DNA of 64,000 nt from assembly GCA_037833965.1 (NCBI GenBank), contig AP031354.1, forward strand, positions 18,702,001-18,766,000. The letters run 5' to 3'. The translations under genes were made by a program, and so were the position numbers. The stretch comes from Marchantia polymorpha subsp. ruderalis (taxonomy: Eukaryota > Streptophyta > Marchantiopsida > Marchantiales > Marchantiaceae). Numbering within the stretch: position 1 is the first letter of the stretch; every line of letters starts with the position of its first letter. Of the stretch, positions 23,528 through 36,200 are shown one piece after another. The notes below the pieces were generated by a model, which saw nothing but the letters and a program-made list of their open reading frames with translations, searched no databases and was not told the origin of the DNA.

Positions 23528-24321
23528 AATTGATGAACACAATAATTTATAGGTTTTTGACAAAAGTTTCTATGATTATAGAACATTCGTCTTGTAGTTT
23601 TATTTCTCTTCATGTTTAGTCATGTAAACTTACGTATAACGAATCAAGCACGCAAAGTATAACCTTAATCATAAAAAAATACTCGAAAGCATATCATGTA
23701 TCAAATGTTTTTGCATTACAAATATATATTCAATGAATGATCCAATCGTAGATGATTAGATATATGTACATGATCCAAAACTTAAATCCAAAATTTTTGT
23801 AGTATATTAAAATTATTAAGCATGAAGAATCCGCAAAATTAATTTTTTTCTTAGAAAATGGATTATACTGAATTTTCTATTGAAATGATATCGATTTGGA
23901 AACTTACTTCAAAGTTCTTCACAAATCTTTCAGCTACTCCTTTTAAAAGTAGATAGGTATATTGCAAAATTTACAATTACATAATCAGCCTAAATAATCT
24001 TTGAAAACTTGAATAAATAAAGTCATTTTTTCAAAAAATAACATGATTTTATATAAATAAATTTCATAGGGTGGCCACATTATTTGTAATTTTAATTTGC
24101 ACATTATTCATCAGCACACAACTTAAGTGAACATCAGTTTCGTGATTTATTGTATCTTTCACAACTAACAAAAGAGATTTTCTCTCGTTTTATTTCACAC
24201 CATAAACCTTCGTAACACATTGTGCTTCCGCATTTTCATTTTTAGCCATCACCATACGCTATATATATGGCACCTGCATTCTACATTCTTATTTCAACGT
24301 GACTGTTAAATCAAACGGGGT
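23528..24321. other. AT-rich spacer upstream of the unknown gene
   Basis: No gene or repeat pair was recognised. The stretch ends abruptly at a GC-rich block near 24322. Confidence 0.5.
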
Positions 24322-24590
24322 ATGGGAAAATACGAGGCGCGGCATTCGCTTGAAATAGGCTCAAGGTATCGTGATCCGAGTTTCCCCGAAACAGGGGCAA
24401 AACTGGTCGGGTCAAGAGGAGGCCGACTCCCCGACGGGAAGGGGGAGCAGGTGTCCCGGCCCCGGAACCCGGGTGCCTTCGCAGGCCGGAGAGTGTGCCC
24501 GGAACCGGGGCTGCCCGACCGACCGCCAGGCGACGGGGAGGTCCTAGGAAAGGAAAGCCAGCGGTCTGATTTTACTTAATATACTCGGTC
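24322..24590. other. GC-rich block
   Basis: Composition jumps here from strongly AT-rich to strongly GC-rich, with runs such as GGCCCCGGAACCCGGG and CCCGACCGACCGCC. An 85-codon frame (24322-24579) spans it, but with no recognised domain. It may be the distal promoter (CpG-rich) of the gene at 25128 or a separate insertion. Confidence 0.5.
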
Positions 24591-24594
24591 GCCA

Positions 24595-25127
24595 TCGCTG
24601 TACGTACGTACACCCTCGCTCGCTCTGGCGCGGTCGGCTGCCTCCTCTCCTCTCCTCTCCTCTCCTCGTCCGCCTCCACCTCCCTCGCCCGCCCTCCGTC
24701 TTGTCACCCGTTGTCACCCGTTGCTGCCTCTGCCGCTGCCGCAGCGTCTCTGCGTGCGTTTGTTTGTGCTGGTGTGCGTGCAGTCAGGGTCCACTGCTGC
24801 TGCTGCTGCTGTCGTCGTCGTCGAGGAGGCACACTTCGGCTTCTCATTCCTGGGAGTGTGATCGTAGACTCGTTTGCAGTGATCGCCGGGAGCTGAGCTA
24901 GATAGAGGCCGCAGCACGAGAGCGCGGGGCAATTAGGCAGTCGGAGTTGGGTGCTGTGGGAGGGAGGGAGAGGGAGAGGGAGACGGGCTGCTGCTTTGTG
25001 CGATGTGTCGTTGTTCCTGCGTTGCTGCCCACATCTTTGTTGTAGCCGCTTGTGCTTGCACCGCCGCTTTCGATCGTCGTCATTCTCATCGCTACCTGCA
25101 CCTCCATCATCAGCATCAGCAGACGGC
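24595..25127 (+). promoter_or_regulatory. Probable promoter and 5' leader with CTCCT and GCT/GTC microsatellites
   Basis: The stretch contains a pyrimidine array of CTCCT units (about 24637-24667), then CTG and GTC trinucleotide runs (about 24797-24823) and a GGGAGA-rich tract (about 24957-24982). Pyrimidine-rich patches are common near plant transcription starts. It leads straight to the start codon at 25128. No transcription start can be fixed from sequence alone. Confidence 0.5.
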
Positions 25128-28100
25128 ATGGACGATCAGGTGAAAGGACCGCAGGTGCCTGTCTACGGAGGAATTCGTGCTCCTCCTCCTGTGGATGTGC
25201 CGGGTGCGGCCCACCTTGCATCTCTGTTTCCCGTCGAGCAGATGGTCACTTCGCTCGCTCCATTGGGACTGTCGCCCGAGCAGGTCAGTTCGCACGCTCT
25301 CGCTCCGCAACTTCTTTCTCGAGGTTTCTGCGTTAGAGAGCTGCACAAATTTGCAATTTTGTGGCCTGATTGTTGTGGGTGGTGGGTCGCCGCGCCTTGA
25401 TTGTCATTTCAGACTGCAGGAGTGATCAATTGTATGAACGAGGCCGGGCGTCGGTGGACCATGTCGTTCTTGGAAGCCAAAATTAAGCAACTGCATTCAG
25501 ACATGGGGCAGTTCGTGCATTCGTGTGTACAGCAGGTGACAGCTGAGGAGATCCATAAGTTCGGAGGCTATGCACGTCAGTGTGTCGAGTATCTACAGTA
25601 CAGGTGCAGACAGCTCGAGGAGGCGAAGTGCCTTGCGAAGGATTCCTCGATGCAACTCATGATGAACCTGAGCGGCCAGGTATGTCAGACTTTCCTACCG
25701 CTTTATACAAGAGGGTAACGGAGAGGTGCCGAACGAGAATAGTTTAACCATATCGACGAAATTATGAATCAGAATGCCTGCATGGATTGTGTCGTCTTGA
25801 ACGAAATGTCTATTGCACGTCGGTCTTAGCACCTTCACAATCTATTTGCGAAGGAATAATGTCAGAATTCGGAGTGAGTCTTCTTAAAGCTCCGCTTGAC
25901 ATTGCTATACTCAAGTGGAGATGGCAGATTCAGGATGTGCTGTCTCTCCAGTAGGCCTGAGTATTTGGCCTCTGCCTAGGCAAGCCCTGTTTGAGACGGG
26001 CTCAACGCAGGACAGTACTGGTCCCAGCAGAATTTGGTTTGCGAGAAATTGACTGTCGCCTTATGTACGATACACCTCAAGGTATCGGTTTTCGAGGAAT
26101 AACTTAGGGGGTTTCTTTGCTCGGAAGCATGACTGATAGTCAAGTTCTCCATTACCTCAAAATTCGAAAGGAGTTGGGGAATTCTCGCATCATGCCTTGT
26201 TCATATACTGATCAACTGCTCTACATTTTTAGAGCGACATTCATAGCGACATCTTACCATGACTTCGAATTGGAGCACAGACGACCAGCGGTGTCCTCCA
26301 TTTCTTTTCAGCTCAAAGTCAAATTTCAAAGCTACTACCTTTTTTGAGCAACATTTTCTGTAATGAACCATTGTTTTATTTTGTTGGATCCCATTTGCAT
26401 TGTCTAAAAAAACTCATATTTTGAACAAGATCTTGTCATTTTCAACGAAGATTTATGCATTTCGTCTCTCTATCCCTAGTCACTGCTTCTTCTTCCATGT
26501 CTTTTGTACTCATCACTACTCAGCTGGTACGAAGGAGCTTTCATCTCTTGACAGGCAGATGTTTTGAGGAGTGACTGCCATGGGTATATGTTTTCTTGAA
26601 GGTGTTTTGTCGTCATGCGTATCTCTTTCTTCTCTTGCTTCGTTGTATTACATGGAGTTTAGCTCAGCTTTCATATCAATCATTCTCGGTATGAAAACCC
26701 TGTTCATGATATTGACACGTACGAATTGTGAATGATCCGCAGATAAGGACATTAGAATTTGAGAAGAAGAGTCTGGAAGAAGATCTGGAGATGGCAAGGA
26801 GGCGATTGCTCTCTTCACCAGAACCCCTTAAAAGAGGCTCTTCGAAGAGGAAGGGAGATCAGTTGTATGAGCTCCCTCAGAGGCAGACGTCAAGAAAAGT
26901 TGTTCCATCCAAGTCCTGCGGGACCGTGAAGCACCAACGACAGAAATTAAATCTAAAAAATACAGGGATTCCTATTTCGATTCCAGATTTCCAGTTTCTG
27001 AAGCTGCCATGTGCAGCTGAACATCTGAATTTCACCCACGTGGGAATTACTGATGTTGACATGAAAGATGCCGATGTAAACGAACAGGATGCAGAGACTA
27101 GTTTACCGTCTGTTGATGAGGGAAAGACGCTTGAGGAGGAATCTGCTAATGAGGCAGTCAAAGGGGCTCATTCAAGTCGGGCTGGTTTAGCGAACAAGGT
27201 GGAAGATGTCGTTGGTGGATCGAACAATGTCGAGCAGCTGGAATCAAGTGTTATTCCAGACCCTTCTGAGCAAGGGGAAAATGAGAAGACGAAAAGCTCT
27301 TCAGGTGAGAAGTCATCTTTGACGGGCGAGAACGAAAAGGCTAAAAGTTCAGATGAGGAAAAGTCATCCTTGACGTCCGGTCCTCATCATATTGGAGAGC
27401 AGAGTTTGCTCCTAGCGGGCTCACATCTCGTTGAAGACAGTCATTCGGGTGCCAACGATGCGCACGATGGGGACATCCAGACTTCTCCTGTCTCCGAAAA
27501 GCCCTCGCATGAGCAGGACCCTCCCAAAAGATTGAGGAAAACTACGTCAGATGGGCTCGACAGTTCCTTTTCAACTTCAAAACAGGGCACTGAAGAAGGT
27601 GATCATGTCCAGTCCGTATTTTCTGATGAAGCTGACAAGGCAGACACAACAGCAGCGTTGTCTTTGTGTAAGTTGATAACCACAGTGGTTGATTCGGAGC
27701 CGGTGAAGGAGTCTGATGACTGTTGTCCACGCAAGGATGCTCCTATCATGTCACCTACGAATCATACCGGCAGCAATTTCCCACAGGATAACTCTCATCA
27801 GCAAGAGGCTAAGAAGAAAAAGAAGTCCAGTTGTCGTTCAAAGTGTGATCCTTCAGGAAGTTCGAGTGGAATGGATCATGGAATTCAAAGAACACCTGAT
27901 CTACTTCAGCCTGGTGCAGCAGCTGCTAACAGTAATGTACATGATCACAAGTCCCTCATCCAAGGGTCCCTGGTAGCGTCAGGATTCGACACGTACTCCT
28001 CACGCGATCAGAGACGCGTCGTGCAGGTGGCTCGTCAGGTCTGTTCTAATCACCTCCAGATTATACCAACAATTAGATCTCAAAGTAATGATGTATGAAG

Positions 28101-28523
28101 ACTTTATAAAACGATTGCCAATTTCAATAATTCTTCCATACGTGCCTTCTTTCTGATCATTGTCTTTCTCGCCTTTGTTCGGTCTTAACTTGATCTCGAA
28201 TTTATTCATGCCACTTTGGCCGTAGAAGCATTGTCGTTGAGCACCTCTATCCTCAGCTCCAAATATCGGTGTATATCACCATAATATATATGCAGATTCT
28301 GCTTATGTTACCAAGCTTATGATATTTCTTGTGCATCGTTCAGTTTTCTTTTGAACTATACTCATAACCCCTTTGTTGGGTATGCATTTACCCTTGTCCG
28401 AACATATACCGTGAGACTATTCTTCTGAGTCATTTTGTTACAATTTCCAGACGTAGCTTATTACAAAGATCTCATTCTTTCATCGTGTGGGTTTTGGTGC
28501 AGCTGTTGTCGTTCAGGAGGTGA
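25128..28523 (+). CDS. Uncharacterised plant protein with coiled coil and acidic/Ser-rich tail
   Basis: Exons 25128-25283, 25413-25679, 26743-28038 and 28503-28523 join in frame at GT-AG borders into about 579 aa. I do not recognise the family. Residues 1-52 are Pro/Val-rich; residues 53-170 are helical, with 'INCMNEAGRRWTMSFLEAKI' and a coiled-coil stretch across the exon 2-3 junction ('RTLEFEKKSLEEDLEMARRR'). The rest is low complexity, acidic and serine-rich, with an imperfect tandem repeat 'GENEKTKSSSGEKSSLT' / 'GENEKAKSSDEEKSSLT' (about residues 321-353) and basic patches KRLRK (about 403) and KKKKKSS (about 497) that could be nuclear signals. The last 6-residue exon is uncertain, since the frame could also run on from exon 3 to a stop at 28098. 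Well-formed exons 1 and 2 and a distinct leader support a real gene. Confidence 0.72.
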
Positions 28524-30235
28524 GGATACTTCGGTGAGATGCCGCCGAGAATAGACCGATATTGAGGCATCAACAGTTTTGTCGATAGATACATAATAAG
28601 ACCATCATTCAGAGTAAAAACTTTGGCTGATCAAGTTGTTTCCTTCACGACCAACTTAGGCATAAGATCCATAATTCCCTTTCACATACTTCATTCAGCG
28701 TTCAGATTTCGGTTTGATCCATGTCCTCACCTTTTTTTAGAAGCCCGTAGTATTCTCGGACATCCACATCAGTTCTTCATTCCGCCGTTTATACTTGTAG
28801 ATTTTGTTAAAAGGGCGCTGAGTACCCTTCTGATGTGAATATTGGTATCCATAGCAGAAGTTTCCTCAACTAGCATGTCAACAAATCTATCCTGTCTGTA
28901 CATAGTCGATCATTTCAGCTTATATGCTTAAGATTGAAGATTTTCAAGGACCTGCGCATATGTCCTGGAGCTGAAGACCATTTCCCTTGCAGTACGCTAC
29001 CCAGATGAAACAGCATAGAGTGAATTACAGTCCGCTTAGTATAGAACTGTGCTGCTTTGGAAGATGACCAGTTTTAGTACCTACCCTTACATCTCTAATG
29101 ATGCAATTTTACAGTGCATACGAATGTAACATGTGGGTCCAAGGGAGTTCATCTTCCCGTTTTATCAATTAGATCAACTTACTGCTGAACCATGGTTTGC
29201 CTCGATTCATACATGTGTATCTTCTGTGCTTTCAATATTCAGGTAAAGGCGAACCGTTCTCAGAAATCGTTGCTGTTCTCAAAAGTTAGAAGTACAACAT
29301 CATGCAGGCTGGAGCAGTATTGAAAGGATTTTAGGAGTTGTGAGTCGATGCAATTACAGCTTTATGAAAGAACATATACAGGGAGGGAGATCACGAATCA
29401 GACCTCTCCCTTGCCATGCTGGACCTTGACCAGCATTCATCCAGCACTAATAATCTGCAGGCTTGTGTTCATGTGCATATGTAGGCCAACGTCACGGTTC
29501 CTATACGACATAGGGGACGATATGTGTAAAGCATTGCTTCTATTTGTAGAAATCACTCATCCTAATACTGTTTCATCGTAATGAGAATCTTCTTGTGATG
29601 GATGGTGTGTTGGTGGATTTTAAGTTTCTGCCGAATCCACTTGTTTTGATCCAAACCCATCATTCTTGGGTCACGTAAATGAGGATTCTACACCAAGAAA
29701 GATAAGTTAGGAGCGTTTTGGTCGTTACCGAAAATCGTTCCTACGTAAGATGTGAAATCCTCACGCCTGTGTCTCTCACATCTTTGTTATACACCTCGTT
29801 GATCTCGTCGAAGCAGACCAGTATTTTCTTGATACTGGAGTCGCAGGTTCTCGACTCATACGTTCACACATTTTTCTTCTCCATCTCTGTTCTACTTCTC
29901 CTCAATCTCGTCCAATCAGATCCGTTTTTTGTAAACCGTAAAGTCGCCTGTTCTCAGTTTAGCACGTTTTTTTCTTCAACCTTTCTAATATTACACAAGA
30001 CGTATATACTGTGGTAAAACCTTAAAATAAGTAACCTACGTAGTCCGATGTACATTGTTCAACTCTACATTACCAGCATTCCGCAGATACAACATAATGT
30101 TTTGTCCAAAACAACACATTAAATGCACTTCGATGAGAATGTTTTAGTTATATATAAGGAGAACTTTACAAACATCAGACTTTTCAAAAAGTCTGACACC
30201 ATGTCTAGCTGTACACTTCGTTATCTCAAAACTCC
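28524..30235. other. Convergent intergenic region
   Basis: The unknown gene (plus) and the alpha-mannosidase gene (minus) both end into this stretch, so it should hold their 3' untranslated regions. No other gene was found. A short palindrome CAGACTTTTCAAAAAGTCTG lies at about 30177-30196, just past the mannosidase stop. Confidence 0.55.
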
Positions 30236-33200
30236 TCACTCGAAGGAGACTATGAAGGTTCTGATTTCCATAGGACCAAGTTCCACCAAAACTTCGTGCT
30301 TCTTATGGTGATGTCCACGTAGTGGAACAGTTGAGCTTATATTCCCTTCGACGTTCCATTGCAATGGATTCACATCGGATTTCTTCTGGTTTGCTGTAAG
30401 AGTCACTTCTTCGATCTTGTCAATCTGTTTCCATGACAACGATGTTCTCAGTTTGTGATCAATTGAAAAGAGTTTGACTTGAGTGACATGAAGAATTTTT
30501 GGATCGATACGAAATGTAGTTCACTTACCCGTTTTTTTCCAAACAATGCCTGAGTGTCCACATTTGCAACTGCAGAAAGGATATCATCTTCCCCAATCTG
30601 AAGAAGAGAAGATGAAAATTTATTAGTTCTGTTCATGGAAACAGGTTTCTAACAAATAAAATAACCCGTGAACAAACCTAAGGGGGTCATGCATAAGGAG
30701 CCTGAAGATCTCAGATTGGGAAGGTACATTAAATTTTATGCGCATCGAGTTCGTCGTTCGATAAACGATGAACCCGATTCACATATTTCTAGTAGTGATG
30801 AGATCCTGATTAAATGTAAACCACGCCTCATACCACACCATTGTACCATATGCACAGATCTCAAGATGACAAGAAAGAGGTTACTGTTCAAAAAAGATAT
30901 GAGGCACAATTACAAATGTTGAGTGATATACCTCGTAAAGATGGGCAAGGCGGAATAACACATCCCCTTCTTCTAACTCCTGTTAGATGGATCATCAAAG
31001 AGACCCCATTTAGATTAAAGAAGCTTACGAAGCAAAAAAAACAAACTCGTATGCCTGGTGATGTCTGTACAACCAGTTACATACCTGTAGAGTCAGAAGG
31101 GCTACGTTCGGTGGGAGGGAGTAGTCACTAGCCAGGAGAGAGAAGTTGAGAGCAGGCCCTACATTTGCTTCGCTGCTCTGTTTAACAACAACACACAACG
31201 ATCAGTTTCCTAGAAGGCGTACAACCAGTTACTGTATTTGGGACTCACCACAAAGTCAGGGTCTTTGTTGGCGGAAAAAATTAACCCAGCAATTTACCTC
31301 GAGAACCGTGAAAGCAAGTTGTACGGGGAAGAGTAATTCTTGTCCATATGATCTCCGCCATTTTGGTGCTTCGGTCTTTGAACTTGCATGTAAGTAGTAG
31401 GTTCCTTGCACCTGTTCCAGTCTCAGGTTGAACAGCGAATACGAGTTTAGCTACGTACTGACGTGTTGAAATGACTGTCAGCCCTTAGGAGAATAGTGGA
31501 ACTCTCTAAAAAAAGTACTGAGAGAATACAACACTTTGAATGAAAAGGTAAGTTCAGTACAGACGTCTTTCTGCAGAATGTTGAGAGCTTCGAAGACAAA
31601 AATTTGTTTTTAGTGGTTTGGAAAATTGGAAGTTATGAGAGAGTGATACAAGATCGACTTTTGTAGATAATACCAGTGCTTTTGCATCTACGGGCAGATG
31701 AAAGTTTCAAAATGATCTTAAATAGTCCTTTCAGCGCACAGATGTATAGATCTAGCACTGTTGACCTGCAAACTGGATGTAAATGAAAGTTTATAACATA
31801 TGGGAAACTTATGAAGAGTGAGCTAACATACCGTCAAACCTTCACATGTTTCAGGATCACCTGTGCATACAACCTCGTTGAGAACATCGCCTACTCCTCT
31901 GCCATCATCACGTAGCATCCGCCTGCATCACGCCTCACTTGATATGAGTGCTTCAATTGCCTACAGTCAGCTAAAAATACTGAAAGTAGATTGTTCGAGT
32001 CAAACCGTTGGAAATTACGGGTGGTCTTATCATACATCTCATAAGGAATGCAAAACTTCCAGACGAAAATGAATGCAACCAAAAGAAAGAAAAAAATGCG
32101 CTAGACATTTATAATATACGTGAGGTGCAGTCGTTTTGAATAAAATGGGGGACTTCTGATACATACCTGTGCAGCATGATCTCCAACTCTCCATCTCGTA
32201 TACTTCCGCCTCCGAGGGCTCGATCCACCAGAACGGAGAATTCAGTTTCATTGTCCGCGAGATAGATGCCCAGATTTAGCTGTAAACAGTAACAAGTATT
32301 TACACCAACAACAACAAAAAAATGAATTTGGAAGATAAAACAAGTACCACTTTTCGTGAAGATTATCCCTGTCCAGCAGAGATATCATGCAGGTCCAGGA
32401 TCAACGCTCAGATATGGATGTTTAGATAAACAAATGATATATACCATGAGCAACGGTGCAGATGACAAGAAAAGAGAACTTTGAGTTCTGAAGCCTGGGG
32501 ACTGATTACCGGTACTAGGCCTGTAACTTACCGGATAGTAGTTACCTGCCACTTCCTCAGTGACATTCAACGTCCAGTCTGATCTATAGTTACGAACCTG
32601 CATGCATCAGCACTTACTTAGACCTTTCTAGAATTCAGGACTCTATCAAATATTTTCTCTGGTTACATTATCGATTGGTTCAGGTAGTTAGACATAATCG
32701 TACAAACTTAGGAGACGAGATCCAAAACAAAGGACAAAGTTGTTATCTCATTGGATATTCAAAGGTTTCAACAAAAAAGACATCTCAAAAAACTTACTCG
32801 CTTAAGAAAATCACGTCCATTGGAATCTGTATAAAACTCTCCATTACTTTCAAGATTTGTTGAAACTTTGGTAACAACCTCCTTTCCGAGGCCATCTTCG
32901 ACAGGGATCGGTCCAACCTGCATCACACATAATTACAGAATTTGTTCAGGGCTATAAAGACAGAAGTTTCGTCTCATCTGAAACTTCAATTAAAGTTCCA
33001 TACTGACGATCTAAACTTGTAGCGCTTTTCATTTCTACCGTACCGTGAATTCGATCTCAGCGTGGTCTGCATTGCTGTAAAGCCTGACCACCTGCACGCA
33101 CATACAAAGGTGGTAAATGTGAAAAATGACTCCGGACTGAACATGCACATCAACAGATAAAATTAGCCTAAACTTTAGGCTAATTTTATAAAAGAAAATA

Positions 33201-36200
33201 AATAAAATTTTATATGCTAAAGAAAATAAACTTGCTTTAGTCGGAGGACATACATTCAAATCATACAATAAGTACACATATCATACAATAATACACATAT
33301 AAAATTCAAAATCCTGGTTCATCGTGCACCAACCTGACTTATCCAGGGAGAAAAGGTTTGGTGGACTTCTTCTACTAACGGTCCTCGTATTACTGTTAAC
33401 TGGACCTGTGATCAGAAATACAAATTCTGGTCTTTAACACATTGCAAAAGAAATTCACACTGATAATGAAAAAGATAAGACATGGCAAGACCAAAGAGAA
33501 GGATTGCAAGCCTGAATTCAAATAGTTTTACAACGTGAACATTACTGTGTCATCAGGAGTTCCAAGAGGAAAACATTCTGAACTGTTTGGTCGGAAAATA
33601 TAAGCTCCAGATGCCTGCAAAACAGCGCAACTCATTTCAGTACAGCCAACAACATCTGCGCGGCGCCCCGTAGGACAAATCCCTTGAACTCAATGCAAAT
33701 AAAGTTATGATACAAATACTTCACGAAGACACTCACCTGACCCTGGCTCTCAAATGCATTACCAACGCTGGCGTTGTACCAGCAGTATGACTGCTCAACG
33801 TCAGCTATAACCTGCAAGGTTGACAGCTGGCATACTTCATTGTCTAGTAAAAGTGATTATTGCAGAGATGAACTTTTAAGATCAACTCGAAAGGAGATCA
33901 TAAAATTGACAACTCAAACAACTAACGCAAAAAATCATACGAGATGATGTGACTAATGACCACTTCAACATCTCCACAAACTAGTTCATTGTACGATAGA
34001 CTTACACCCGTCTTCACGTCCTTCATCTTTTCAATTCTCCCTGTTTGAAGAGAAATCTGAATATGTGCACCGCTTGACTTAAGCTTAACATGACCGGCTC
34101 TCTCATTGTTTTGTTCTACAGAAGCGTGCTCTGCAGATTCTGCACGATTCAGTGGAACCGGTGATTCATTTATGCATTTGGTGTGACGTTCCGTTACATC
34201 CACATTCAATAGATATATTACGCAGAACACAGAAGCGATTACGTGATAACTGAGCTCAATCCATTCACTGAGCTTAGAAGAAAGAAACTTACGTGGAGAG
34301 CCTGGTACGGATGCTCTAATATGAAAAGTTCGATACCCAACAGGAGGAACAGAAGCTTGAAACACTAGATAGGAAAGATCTCCTTTTCCTGCATGGACAC
34401 CTTCATGTGCCATGACGTACTTCTCGCGAAGACCTTTCGCAATTTTGCTCAAGGGAACCAGTTGAGAGGGTATGGCTTGACCGTCAGAGTCTGTTACTGT
34501 AAGTGCCGAATTTGTTACCTGCATGAGACACATATCGACGACCGCCCCGTCAGCGACCATTGAAATTCATGGCAGACATAAGCTTCTACTATGAGGGCGA
34601 TTTGGTTGACATTTTTCTCTATTTGATGAGACCTTTCCAAAACACGAAATACCCTTTGTAGGGCAGAAACCAGTATTAAGCATCAACAGGTGCGGTTATG
34701 ATAGATACAGGGAGACACTTTTAAGTGCACAGGAAATCTCACAACAGATCAATGATTGGAAAAAGAACGAAAACGTTGCCTAAATTTAGTAGCGTGGAAC
34801 GTTAGTTGACTTGATTTTCTTAACAGTTCTGAGTTAAGAGAACCAAGTCAACTAAAGTTGGAGGATAGTGCCAAGACTGAACCTGCTAGGATACGCTGAA
34901 ATGGACAAGTTTCTTACCGGGATCCTTATCATCTCATCTCGTGGCCAACCAAGAGGATTATACGCAACCACTACCTGATTGAAGTCATCAAAGAACAATT
35001 TATCAAATGAGCACATCCTGGATGAAAATATTAGAAGATTTATACTGAGATTTACACTGGATTTTTTCTTCAGCAGGAAATGGTCGGAAAGACGCAGTGC
35101 GTTGATACTTACCAAGGTTTTTCCACCTGAAAGATCAACTTCAGTAGGTGGGCAGTAGCTGACGTTGAGAAGGAAGCACTGCATGAAGATTAAACATAAT
35201 ACAATTAAATATGGACCCTAAAACGCTGGTGAAACTAGTAAGGAGAAAGATAAGAACAGACATCTCTGAAGGCAGAAATTGACTCTCGTCAAGGTCACTA
35301 GAATCTATCATAACAAACTTGGTTCAGTATCTTACCAGTTCGAATTTCAGGCTTTCATTTGAAACTTCCTCACTCGAAGGCATCTGAATTACGTATTTTG
35401 GATCTTTAAGCAATTTCTTTGCAGTGACTTTTTCCTTCTTCTTCGTATCGGGTTTGGGCACGTTCCCACTAATTAAGCGGTTGAGAGCTGTGCTGATAAC
35501 TTCTGCTGCCTGTCATCACACACCAGAAATGTTTACTATGATATGTATTTGATCACAGCAGCTCAACAGTCGACATGTACGTTTCTTATGAACAAAGCAG
35601 GCTTCCATTGCAGTCGTCACCGATATGCGAGGTTGCTACAAGTGTATCATTAGAGCAGATTCAGACGAAGGATGCTGGATTGATAGGAACGGACAAACGC
35701 AAATGTTAGAAGTCGAATTACTACCCACTTCTTGGACCTCCGTACACTCACGTTCTTTGCTGTATGTACTTTGTACTATAGTCGGGGTCGTGACAGATTG
35801 TCACGACCAGCCGCTGTCCACTAGGGTTTCTGTATCTCTCGGACTGTCACGGTTGGGTATATATTCCCCATCCGGGTTCTCTCCCCATTAACTAAGATCT
35901 GCTCTCCAGTACTCAGTATCTGTGTCTCTCGACTCTTTCTTGTATTGCCTCACTTCTGTTATGGTATCAGAGCGTTAGGGTTTAGAGTTCAGAGTTCGAA
36001 GATTTGTTCTTTGAAGATTCACTTCGGCAGAACGTGAAGCTCAGCACAGAGTATAGTTCGAGTTCAGGGAGATGACTTCTCCTGGGGTTTCAACAAGTTC
36101 GCATGGAAAGAGCTCCCCCTCCCCAAATTCAGTGGGGAACATTTCCATGCATGGAAGGGGAAAATTAGTTTAATCCTTCAACTGGAAGGACTGATGGACA

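Noticed and set aside
24704-25221. Overlapping minus-strand frames (141 and 107 codons) across the unknown gene's leader
   Set aside because: They are products of trinucleotide runs read in reverse (poly-Gln and poly-Ala-like), opposite a well-supported plus-strand exon.
27542-27976. Secondary frames within the large exon of the unknown gene
   Set aside because: They lie inside the 432-codon open exon and show no independent support.
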